From positions 1 to 45,104 of the IMG/VR virus record IMGVR_UViG_3300031227_000099: a DNA stretch of 45,104 nt; one strand, given 5' to 3'. A program made the translations under genes and the position numbers. Below, in pieces: positions 24,491-30,664 of the stretch. Origin of the DNA: a virus. The notes below the pieces were generated by a model. It saw only the letters and a program-made list of their open reading frames with translations, had not been told where the DNA came from and ran no database searches. How positions within the stretch are numbered: position 1 is the stretch's first letter; every line of letters starts with the position of its first letter.

Positions 24491-25599
24491 TATGCACCGA
24501 CCTTTGCTTTTTCGTCATCAGACCAGTCTACAAAAAAAGCCTCAGTGATGTCTTTGAGTGTAGCGCCAAGGTTTGCCATTTTTGTTGCGTTGACAACCAG
24601 CCTTGTCGAAGCGATTCGGCGTAGTCGGCCTTTAGATATCATGCTGCGCAAGCTAGATACCCAGTCACCAATACTCTTACGCAATCCCCTGTCGCCAATG
24701 GTGGATAGAATATGCGATTCTATGGCAATGTCATAGTTGATCTCCAGCGTGGCCAACGTGAACCTATCCAGAGTAGCTGCGTCCAGAGCATTGCGGCCGA
24801 CATACAGCCTGTCAGCACCTCTGCCAAATGTATTAGCGGCTGCGATGATAAGGCACTCTGGATGCCTTGGAATTGGCTTTGCTTCTGGATTGTATGGGTT
24901 GGATAGCTGGCCATTGGCGAGCGCTGCGTTGATGCCAACCATGACGTTAGCATCGGCTGCGTCTACTTCGTCCAGTAGGAACACGCCACCATCGCGATAC
25001 ACTTTGACAAAATTAGATTCCTGAAAAACCCATTCGCCTGCAGCGCCCGGTAGCATTCGGCCCCACAAATGGGTTTCTGTGACACCGGCGCTTAGGCTCA
25101 GGAAGTTGAATGGGCGATCCATCGCGAATGCTACGTCTTCTGCGATAGTGGTCTTGCCTGTACCCGCCGGACCAACAAGCAGGATATTTTCTGCCCATCG
25201 GGCCGTCTTGAGAACATCCATCATTCTGGCGTGTGGCCTTTTATCGAAGCGAACAGACTTAGCTTTGTCGAAGTTGACGATCAAAGGTCTAGCTGCTTTC
25301 ATGTCTGTTTTTGAAACAGCTTCGTCCACTGCGTTTCTCGCCATCTGGGCGAGCATATCGGCAATGCCTCCGGCTGCTACTTCTGGTGCGCCTGGATTGT
25401 TCTTGGTAGTCACTGTAGGCTCATCACCATTAAGAAACGCAATCAAATCAGCCTTGCGTGAAATTTGAACCCAGCTAGATGGGTTTCCGTCGGCCTTGCA
25501 TTGCTCGATGCACAATTGTCGCAATTCGTTCTGCGTCATGTGCTCAAGAAGTTTGCCTTCTTGCTCCGTCGATTCTGTTCCTGTAGCTTTTACTGTCAT
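24490..25599 (-). CDS. MoxR/CobS-type AAA+ ATPase
   Basis: A 369-residue protein. The ATG at 25599 is preferred because AGGA precedes it; an upstream in-frame ATG at 25617 has no ribosome site. The N-terminal ~110 residues have a SAP-like or helical look (MTQNELRQLCIEQCKADG...). The ATPase core has Walker A GPAGTGKTT near residue 145-153, Walker B GVFLLDEVD near 205, and a sensor-1 segment IIAAANTFG. This is the CobS/MoxR branch, whose members act as chaperone-like remodelers together with a VWA partner. The neighbour encoded immediately downstream fits that role. The substrate in phages is unknown. Confidence 0.85.
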   Translation of the reverse strand: MTVKATGTESTEQEGKLLEHMTQNELRQLCIEQCKADGNPSSWVQISRKADLIAFLNGDEPTVTTKNNPGAPEVAAGGIADMLAQMARNAVDEAVSKTDMKAARPLIVNFDKAKSVRFDKRPHARMMDVLKTARWAENILLVGPAGTGKTTIAEDVAFAMDRPFNFLSLSAGVTETHLWGRMLPGAAGEWVFQESNFVKVYRDGGVFLLDEVDAADANVMVGINAALANGQLSNPYNPEAKPIPRHPECLIIAAANTFGRGADRLYVGRNALDAATLDRFTLATLEINYDIAIESHILSTIGDRGLRKSIGDWVSSLRSMISKGRLRRIASTRLVVNATKMANLGATLKDITEAFFVDWSDDEKAKVGA

Positions 25600-25665
25600 C
25601 GTATCCTGCTTTCGCATTGGCGTTTTTCAAACTAGACTGCCCGACGTGGACAGACAATTCAACCC

Positions 25666-25694
25666 ATAGTAACACGCAGATCGGCACAATGCAA
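25666..25694 (-). promoter_or_regulatory. Candidate promoter for the AAA+ operon
   Basis: Read on the minus strand, TTGCAT (25694-25689) is followed after exactly 17 bases by TACTAT (25671-25666), about 67 bases before the AAA+ start. The terminator just upstream makes a separate promoter necessary here, but the -35 element is poor. Confidence 0.35.
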
Positions 25695-25734
25695 GCACCA
25701 AATATCGCCACAGAGCATATTCGCATATAAATAG

Positions 25735-25768
25735 AAAAAACGCCCGCCACTGTCAGTGTGGCGAGCGT
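25735..25768 (-). terminator. Rho-independent terminator between the two minus-strand transcripts
   Basis: On the minus strand a stem of CGCTCGCCAC with GTGGCGGGCG (10 pairs with one mismatch, 7-base loop) is followed by six Ts. It lies downstream of the 218-residue gene and upstream of the AAA+ operon, splitting the minus block into two transcripts. On the + strand the same hairpin is followed by TCTTTAT, so weak bidirectional action is possible. Confidence 0.82.
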
Positions 25769-25796
25769 CTTTATGTCATCTAGATACAGGCTGCGT

Positions 25797-26453
25797 TCAG
25801 GCCGGTGTGCCTTTGGGCGGCGCTGGAGGCAATCCGTATTTGGCCATCCAGCTTTCCAAGTTTGTTTTGAAGGCTACTAACCCTTCGCTGAAAAACTTAT
25901 CCAATTGCTCAATGCGTTGTGCGCTTTCTTCTGAACCGTCGGAAAGCTTGAGCATCTCATCTTCATAGTCCCTCTGCCCCCAAGCACGGCTCACGACGAC
26001 CGTGGCAAGCGAATACTCTTTGAGCAGGAACGGCGAGCATTTGTTGATCTGCATGATAAATGGCTTAGCGCCAGCCTGCTGCGTAGCGTCTGCGGGGAAT
26101 GGCTCGCACAGTATGGTCAAATCTTTTCGCATTTGCCAGTGAATCTCACCTTCAATGCCTTTGATAATCAGCCTAGAACCAATTACCGGCGGCGTTCGCG
26201 TGTCTGTGTATTTTGAGTAAAGGCGATGGGCGATCAATGCCCGCAATGCGCCTGCGCTAAAATCGTCTTCTGGGTCTTTGTGATAGCCTTTGTGATATCC
26301 CTTGGCGGTGTGGTACAAGCCGGTGTATTCGACAAGCAATTCATTGTTGCTCGGCATAGGCTCGGCCGGCCCTGCGACGATATCCGGCAGGCTGTCTTTC
26401 AGGCTGCCTTTGTTTACAAATCCGCGATTGTTGTTGCTGAAACCCATTTTCAT
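25797..26453 (-). CDS. 218-residue protein of unknown function
   Basis: The ATG at 26453 has AAGGA upstream and overlaps the stop of the small membrane-protein gene (ATGA-type overlap). The protein is soluble-looking and mixed alpha/beta. Noticeable features are a duplicated KGYHKGYHK segment around residue 55, two cysteines, and a C-terminal Pro-rich tail (PPAPPKG). No catalytic motif is recognised. It is the last gene of the short regulatory transcript that ends at the terminator at 25735-25768. Expression is supported by start-site quality and gene coupling. Confidence 0.6.
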   Translation of the reverse strand: MKMGFSNNNRGFVNKGSLKDSLPDIVAGPAEPMPSNNELLVEYTGLYHTAKGYHKGYHKDPEDDFSAGALRALIAHRLYSKYTDTRTPPVIGSRLIIKGIEGEIHWQMRKDLTILCEPFPADATQQAGAKPFIMQINKCSPFLLKEYSLATVVVSRAWGQRDYEDEMLKLSDGSEESAQRIEQLDKFFSEGLVAFKTNLESWMAKYGLPPAPPKGTPA

Positions 26454-26608
26454 TGTCCTTTGCTTTTGCGCGCATGGTTGCATGCGCGCATGGTTGTGAC
26501 GATCTGTTCGCCAAAATAAACGGCCACAGCGTACACTGCTGCAGCACATAGAAACGGCAGCATGTTTACTGCCATTGCGTACCAATAAGGGATTGAGAAA
26601 CGTATCAT
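26450..26608 (-). CDS. 52-residue single-pass membrane protein
   Basis: The ATG at 26608 follows GAGG at an 8-base spacing. A hydrophobic segment of about 28 residues (WYAMAVNMLPFLCAAAVYAV) is followed by a basic C-terminal tail (RACNHARKSKG), predicting one membrane span with the tail inside the cell. It is coupled to the 218-residue gene downstream. The function is unknown; its position among early minus-strand genes makes an exclusion or host-interaction role possible. Confidence 0.6.
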   Translation of the reverse strand: MIRFSIPYWYAMAVNMLPFLCAAAVYAVAVYFGEQIVTTMRACNHARKSKGQ

Positions 26609-26691
26609 ATCATCAGCCTCACTTTCAAAACTGTAGGTCTTCGTCGGCACTGGGTGTCCGCTCCCCGTGAGGAGCGGTGACTCAAGGCGGG

Positions 26692-26940
26692 TCAGGCCGG
26701 GTGCAGTTCGGGGTTTGCTTCTACAATTTCCAAGCCTTCATCGGTTACTTCGAGGATCCAATCTTGCTGGCCGTAGGCAATGCCTGTGGTTTCATGCACT
26801 GGGCGATGGATGGCGAGCAAGCCAGCGGCTTCAAGAGCCTCCCAATGGCTGGATGTTTCGGTGAAATGCTGCCCCGCTTCGTTGCGTGTGCAGATTGTGC
26901 AGAGTTCGCGGAGCATTGCTTTGGTGGCCTTGGTTTTCAT
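26692..26940 (-). CDS. 82-residue protein, possibly winged-helix
   Basis: The ATG at 26940 has AAGGA 6 bases upstream and is the first gene leftward of the divergent regulatory region. The sequence has a helix-rich first half (KAMLRELCTICTRNE, then HWEALEAAGLLAIH) and a two-strand hairpin (WILEVTDEGLEIVE), the order seen in small winged-helix proteins. A DNA-binding role would fit its position beside the operator array at 27195-27811, but no strong motif proves it. Confidence 0.5.
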   Translation of the reverse strand: MKTKATKAMLRELCTICTRNEAGQHFTETSSHWEALEAAGLLAIHRPVHETTGIAYGQQDWILEVTDEGLEIVEANPELHPA

Positions 26941-27108
26941 GTTGTTTCCTTGCCGGTGTCCGGCGGTTGTGGAGGGTGTTCGGATCAATTTCATCGACTT
27001 CATCGACAAGCCTAACAGGCTCATCGGCACAAATCAACCACAAAATGCACAATTGAGTTATATTTGCTGTAAATTGTCTGCGTGTGCCTGTTTTGTACTG
27101 GATGAGAA

Positions 27109-27135
27109 GGGATGTCGGGGATGTCGGGGATGTTG
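27109..27135. repeat. Three tandem 9-bp GGGGATGTC-type units
   Basis: Three successive units of GGGATGTCG, the last with TTG at its end. Inverted copies occur at 27259-27277, with the promoter/operator between them. Short direct iterations of this kind are typical of initiator or repressor binding sites. Confidence 0.75.
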
Positions 27136-27162
27136 ACGATACGCTGTACCAGCCTCTATAGA
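27133..27162 (+). promoter_or_regulatory. Candidate promoter within the divergent region
   Basis: TTGACG at 27133-27138 and TATAGA at 27157-27162 are separated by 18 bases. Its -35 element overlaps the last 9-bp repeat unit. No gene lies just downstream, so it might produce a leader or an untranslated RNA. Confidence 0.35.
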
Positions 27163-27178
27163 AAATTTTTTATGGGCA

Positions 27179-27208
27179 TTGGTACTATATTGAGATGGGT
27201 ACTATAAT
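27179..27208 (+). promoter_or_regulatory. Promoter with perfect TATAAT inside an operator palindrome
   Basis: TTGGTA at 27179-27184 and a perfect TATAAT at 27203-27208 are separated by 18 bases. The -10 box is the centre of the palindrome at 27195-27217, so a bound dimer would block polymerase directly. Confidence 0.55.
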
Positions 27209-27217
27209 AGTACCCAT
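27195..27217. promoter_or_regulatory. Palindromic operator with ATGGGTACTAT arms
   Basis: Two 11-bp arms, ATGGGTACTAT and its exact complement ATAGTACCCAT, flank a single A. Related half-sites occur at 27181-27190 (GGTACTATAT) and 27914-27922 (GGGTACTAT). Perfect symmetry over a -10 box is the classic layout of a dimeric repressor operator. Confidence 0.75.
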
Positions 27218-27258
27218 AGAAACCAAAATTCTGTAGTGGCTGATACAGAGATATCGTA

Positions 27259-27277
27259 AACATCCCCAACATCCCGA
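27259..27277. repeat. Inverted copies of the 9-bp units
   Basis: AACATCCCCAACATCCCGA reads on the opposite strand as two GGGATGTT units, matching the direct units at 27109-27135. The arms are about 120 bases apart and flank the palindromic operator. Confidence 0.7.
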
Positions 27278-27604
27278 GTCGTATTCGCCCTGGGGGATTT
27301 CCTTGAGCTAGATCGGATGATTGTATTTCTCTCAAGACAGAATTAGTGCGAATATGTGTGTTGCCATGGGTACCATGGTAGCAAGTGCCGATCTAGCTAT
27401 CGGGTTCTTTGAGGGGCAAATGAGTCTGTCATGTTCAAGACAGGGCATTGGGCGAGAATGCCGCGAGAATGCAGGTGTGGCACAGACCGGCGTGAATCAC
27501 ACTGGGGTTTCAGGATGTCAAAATGGCAGGAAATGGGCGATGATGGGGGCGGGAGCTAGCTTGGCTCCTAAAGGTAACAACCCATGGATCCAATTTTAAC
27601 ACCG

Positions 27605-27622
27605 CCATCGACCCCGACCCAT
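27605..27622. repeat. 18-bp direct repeat, first copy
   Basis: CCATCGACCCCGACCCAT is repeated exactly at 27794-27811, 189 bases away. Each copy ends in one of the ACCCAT sites. Confidence 0.9.
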
Positions 27623-27793
27623 GGAACACTGGAAGCTAGATCGGCCCAAGCCTGCTTCAGTGTGGCTCATCGGCATTTCGTGATTGTGGCGGTGGGAACC
27701 CATGGAAACAGGCTTCAGACGCTCAGAATGAGGGAAACAGGGCAAAACCAAGGGAAAACCCCAAGAGAAAAGGCCAACCCGAACAAAACCTTA

Positions 27794-27811
27794 CCATCGA
27801 CCCCGACCCAT
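27794..27811. repeat. 18-bp direct repeat, second copy
   Basis: An exact copy of 27605-27622. It lies about 115 bases before the inverted repeat upstream of the late promoter. Confidence 0.9.
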
Positions 27812-27924
27812 TGATTCATCTTTTACTTAACCCCCTCGGAACACGAGCCATTTTTCAGGGATTTATTTTGATGACTCAAAAAGGAAAACCCCAAAGCCCC
27901 AAGACAGGTCCACGGGTACTATGA

Positions 27925-27953
27925 CTGGAAAAATATGCGCTATATTTTTCCAG
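27925..27953. promoter_or_regulatory. Perfect 12-bp inverted repeat upstream of the late promoter
   Basis: CTGGAAAAATAT and ATATTTTTCCAG flank the 5-base loop GCGCT. It ends 4 bases before the -35 element of the late promoter. It could be an activator or repressor site; as RNA it would form a hairpin without a following T tract, so a terminator is less likely. Confidence 0.65.
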
Positions 27954-27957
27954 CTAT

Positions 27958-27987
27958 TTGCCTGATAAGATAAAATTGGTTTATAAT
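27958..27987 (+). promoter_or_regulatory. Probable late-operon promoter
   Basis: TTGCCT at 27958-27963 and a perfect TATAAT at 27982-27987 with an 18-base spacer. Transcription would start about 25 bases before the terminase-small-like gene, the first gene of the morphogenesis operon. Confidence 0.6.
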
Positions 27988-28019
27988 CGTGTTTGATAAA
28001 GCCACACGGAACCGTATTA

Positions 28020-28586
28020 ATGCCACCTAAATCTCGCCAAGCACAAAAAGTTGAAATGGTAAAATCCGGCGAGTGGCCTGATTTCTTGAAGCGCCGTGAC
28101 TACCTGATGTCTACTGGCGTTCCTGAAGGTGCTGCATGGACAACGGCCCTGCTTGAAATAACCAAGACGCCTGCTCTTCCGACTGGAACTAGAAATCCGG
28201 CTTATACGCCAGCTGCCAATCGAAAAAGCAATGAACGGGCTGAGTTACTAAAGCAGGCTGAGAGTGATCGTGTACCCGGCACGACGTTTTCGGGAAAGAC
28301 GGCTAGCTCTATTGAAGTGATAGAATGGGTTGCGGCCAATATCGCAATTACTGACCCAGACCCCAAGAAAGCACCGAATAGCGAAGCTTGGGGCTTGCTG
28401 CAGTGGGTTCGTCGCGACCAGCAAAACGAAGGTGAATTTTGGCGACAGATTTACCCGAAGCTGATGCCAACCAAGTCTGAAATGAAGAAAAGCCAAGGCG
28501 AAAAAGAAAATGAAAGCGACGTTATCGACCTCATCGGGCGTGTCAAAGCCGCAATTATCAGCGACGAAGGTGCGGCCGAAGGTTGA
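28020..28586 (+). CDS. Probable terminase small subunit
   Basis: A 188-residue protein; ACGGAA upstream is a weak ribosome site for the ATG at 28020. It lies directly before, and overlaps, the terminase large-subunit gene and directly after the late promoter, the standard place for the DNA-recognition subunit. The first ~60 residues are basic and helical (SRQAQKVEMVKSGEW, then RRDYLMSTG), compatible with a helix-turn-helix. The C-terminus is charged. The assignment rests mainly on position; the sequence itself is not diagnostic. Confidence 0.6.
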   Translation: MPPKSRQAQKVEMVKSGEWPDFLKRRDYLMSTGVPEGAAWTTALLEITKTPALPTGTRNPAYTPAANRKSNERAELLKQAESDRVPGTTFSGKTASSIEVIEWVAANIAITDPDPKKAPNSEAWGLLQWVRRDQQNEGEFWRQIYPKLMPTKSEMKKSQGEKENESDVIDLIGRVKAAIISDEGAAEG

Positions 28587-30360
28587 GAAAAGCAAGCCCA
28601 AGACAGCCTGCCTGATTCGCCGTAGGACTCCGCATGTGTGGGAGAACGGCGTTCGTCCTTACAGCATCGTTCCCAAGGGGGTTCTGGAAAATCTTGAGTT
28701 TCGTCGCAAGCTGATTGAGGTTTGTAACGCAGATTCGTCAGTGGCCAGTGATGTTATTGAGATGTGCCGCCGAGACAGGTTGTTTTACATCAACTCTTTT
28801 TGCTGGACGTATGACCCGCGTAAAGACGATCAGCCTATCATTCCGTTCATAACGTATGACTTTCAAGATAACGCGATTGACGATATTGGCGAAGCGATTG
28901 GCAGCCATGATATTCTCGCTGAAAAGTCTCGCGACATGGGTGCTAGCTGGATGTTTCTTACAGTCCTTCACCATGAGTGGATGTTTAAGTCCATGCGTTC
29001 TTTTCTGGTGGTCAGTCGTAATGAGGATTATGTAGACAAGCCTGAAAACCCGAAAGCTCTGTTCTGGAAGCTTGATTTTCTTCTGAAAAAGCTCCCGACG
29101 TTCATGGTCCCCAACTTCACCCGTGTCAACATGAACATTACGAACAAAGACAACGGCTCTGTGATTGATGGCGAATCGACCACGGCAGACGTGGGACGCG
29201 GTGACAGGCGAACTGCTGTGCTTATGGATGAATTTTCAGCGTTCAAGAAAGATGACGGATATCGTGCGCTGAGTAGTACCCGCGACGTTACGAAGTGCCG
29301 AATGTTTAACTTCACGCCACAGGGAACAAACAACGCTGCCTATGACATGGCCCAGCGTAATATCTCGAAGCTTCGAATGCACTGGTCTGTTCATCCTGAG
29401 AAGAATATCGGCCTTTACCACAAAGAAGGAAAGGCTAGATCGCCATGGTATGACGAGCAATGCGAACGTGCTGCGCATCCAATGGAAATCGCCCAAGAGC
29501 TTGATATTGACTACTTGGGTTCTGACTTTCAATTCTTCGACAGCCAGAGCATTGACAAGGTTCAGAAAGAGAATTGCGTCAAAGAGTATTTTCAGGGCGA
29601 GCTTTCATTTGACAGCGATTCGCTTCGGCCTATGGGGTTTACCCGTGTAGCTGGTGGCCGATGGCGACTTTGGATAAACCACGAACAGCTAGACCCGATG
29701 GATTTGTTTGCGGTGAGTGCTGATATCGCGACAGGTACTGGAGCTAGCAATAGCGTTATCTCCATTGGAAGTATGCGGACCAGTCAGAAGATTGCTGAAT
29801 TTGCCAATCCAATGGTCAAGCCGCATGAGCTTGCCAAGATCGCGGTCGCTGCAGCTAAATTCTTCAAAAACGCTACGATGATATGGGAAGCCAACGGGCC
29901 GGGAAGAATCTTTGGTGACGGTGTAATTGACGCTGGCTATAGGGAAGTGTATTACAGGACGAACGATAAGCAGTTGGGTGCGAAGGAATCGACCGTTCCG
30001 GGTTGGTATTCCACCAGAGAAAACAAGCTTGGCGTTTTGGGTGAGTATCGCCGGGCGCTGGCCAGTGGTGATTTCATCAACAGGTCGCTTGAGGCCGTCC
30101 AAGAATGCCGCGAGTATGTGTTTTTGGCCACGGGAAGTGTAGAACACGGAAAGAGTATTTCCAACATAGACCCTTCCGGAGCTAGAGCTAATCACGGTGA
30201 CAGGGTTATTGCTGATGCCTTGTTGTGGAAAATGATGAAGCAACGTGGTAGTCTAGGGACAATTGAGAAATCATACGTCCCACCAAACAGCTTTGCCGGT
30301 AGACGTAAGAGATTTTCAGATTCAGAGAAGAATAAAAAGCTAGAGGCCGCGAGATGGTGA
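28510..30360 (+). CDS. terL: Terminase large subunit (packaging ATPase/nuclease)
   Basis: A 616-residue protein; the ATG at 28510 lies within the preceding gene (77-base overlap), and a later alternative start cannot be excluded. The ATPase domain has the variant Walker A EKSRDMGASW (138-147), in which Arg-x3-Gly-x-Ser replaces GKT, and Walker B VLMDEF with Asp240-Glu241. The nuclease domain begins FAVSADIATGTG with Asp405 and ends with HGDRVIADALLW. This variant Walker A is typical of a branch of podovirus-like terminases. The enzyme pumps DNA into the capsid through the portal encoded next. Its last codons overlap the tRNA-Met gene. Confidence 0.93.
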   Translation: MKATLSTSSGVSKPQLSATKVRPKVEKSKPKTACLIRRRTPHVWENGVRPYSIVPKGVLENLEFRRKLIEVCNADSSVASDVIEMCRRDRLFYINSFCWTYDPRKDDQPIIPFITYDFQDNAIDDIGEAIGSHDILAEKSRDMGASWMFLTVLHHEWMFKSMRSFLVVSRNEDYVDKPENPKALFWKLDFLLKKLPTFMVPNFTRVNMNITNKDNGSVIDGESTTADVGRGDRRTAVLMDEFSAFKKDDGYRALSSTRDVTKCRMFNFTPQGTNNAAYDMAQRNISKLRMHWSVHPEKNIGLYHKEGKARSPWYDEQCERAAHPMEIAQELDIDYLGSDFQFFDSQSIDKVQKENCVKEYFQGELSFDSDSLRPMGFTRVAGGRWRLWINHEQLDPMDLFAVSADIATGTGASNSVISIGSMRTSQKIAEFANPMVKPHELAKIAVAAAKFFKNATMIWEANGPGRIFGDGVIDAGYREVYYRTNDKQLGAKESTVPGWYSTRENKLGVLGEYRRALASGDFINRSLEAVQECREYVFLATGSVEHGKSISNIDPSGARANHGDRVIADALLWKMMKQRGSLGTIEKSYVPPNSFAGRRKRFSDSEKNKKLEAARW

Positions 30361-30419
30361 AGCGGTATCACGCTGGGTTCATTGCCCGGAGGTCACAGGT
30401 TCGAATCCTGTTCTCGCTA
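30348..30419 (+). tRNA. tRNA-Met(CAT), initiator-like
   Basis: A 72-base cloverleaf. The acceptor strands CGCGAGA/TCTCGCT leave pair 1-72 unpaired (C-U), the D stem is GTGA/TCAC, the anticodon stem CTGGG/CCCGG, the loop TTCATTG (anticodon CAT at 30380-30382), the T arm ACAGG-TTCGAAT-CCTGT, and the discriminator A. An unpaired first position and three consecutive G-C pairs at the base of the anticodon stem are both hallmarks of initiator tRNA. Against this, the D stem has the elongator-type 11-24 pair. Its first 13 bases encode the end of the terminase gene. An Ile(CAU) tRNA is a less likely alternative. Confidence 0.85.
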
Positions 30420-30435
30420 TTTAAAGGTAGTAGTT

Positions 30436-30654
30436 ATGTATGGAATGTGCTTCATTGTTTTTCTTGTAATCACGGCCATTTACATTGCCGGAATGATCGA
30501 GAATGGCTTTGGCTACGTTTCCTTGTTTTTTTGGATGGCCTACAGTGCGTTTTTCCTTTACCCAATCGTCGATGATTTTTGGGATAGGTGGAGATTTCGC
30601 AAATTGCCTGAGTGGCAGAAGTACAGACCTTTGAAATTCTGGAAGAAACGGTAA
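30436..30654 (+). CDS. 72-residue membrane protein, two spans
   Basis: AAAGG precedes the ATG at 30436 by 8 bases. Two hydrophobic segments (about residues 3-20 and 26-46) are joined by a short loop. A strongly basic and aromatic tail follows (WDRWRFRKLPEWQKYRPLKFWKKR, split here: WDRWRFRK and then KFWKKR at the end). Two spans with a cationic tail is a class II holin-like layout, but the same holds for many small membrane proteins. It is located between terminase and portal. Confidence 0.65.
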   Translation: MYGMCFIVFLVITAIYIAGMIENGFGYVSLFFWMAYSAFFLYPIVDDFWDRWRFRKLPEWQKYRPLKFWKKR

Positions 30655-30664
30655 AGGAATTACC

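Larger units (their letters stand above)
27364..27811. repeat. Dispersed ATGGGT/ACCCAT sites
   Basis: The hexamer occurs at 27366-27371 (+) and as ACCCAT starting at 27580, 27617, 27698 and 27806, besides the two arms of the palindrome at 27195-27217. Four of the five dispersed copies sit in CCATGG contexts; the exception is 27806. Seven copies in about 620 bp far exceeds the ~0.3 expected by chance for both strands. Confidence 0.7.
26941..28019. other. Long divergent intergenic region (regulatory/origin candidate)
   Basis: About 1.08 kb separates the minus-strand block from the late operon. No frame has a good start and ribosome site. The region contains a triple 9-bp repeat and its inverted copies, a palindromic operator over a -10 box, seven ATGGGT hexamers (both orientations counted), an 18-bp direct repeat, a perfect 12-bp inverted repeat and the probable late promoter; these are listed separately. 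It is the best place for both the early/late switch and a replication origin. Confidence 0.75.

Noticed and set aside
27321-27599. Open frame of about 90 codons in the divergent region
   Set aside because: There is no ribosome site before any start, the composition is non-coding in feel and the region is dense in regulatory repeats.
27584-27814. Open frame ending and beginning with a PSTPTH motif
   Set aside because: The repeated motif is only the translation of the 18-bp direct repeat; there is no start signal.
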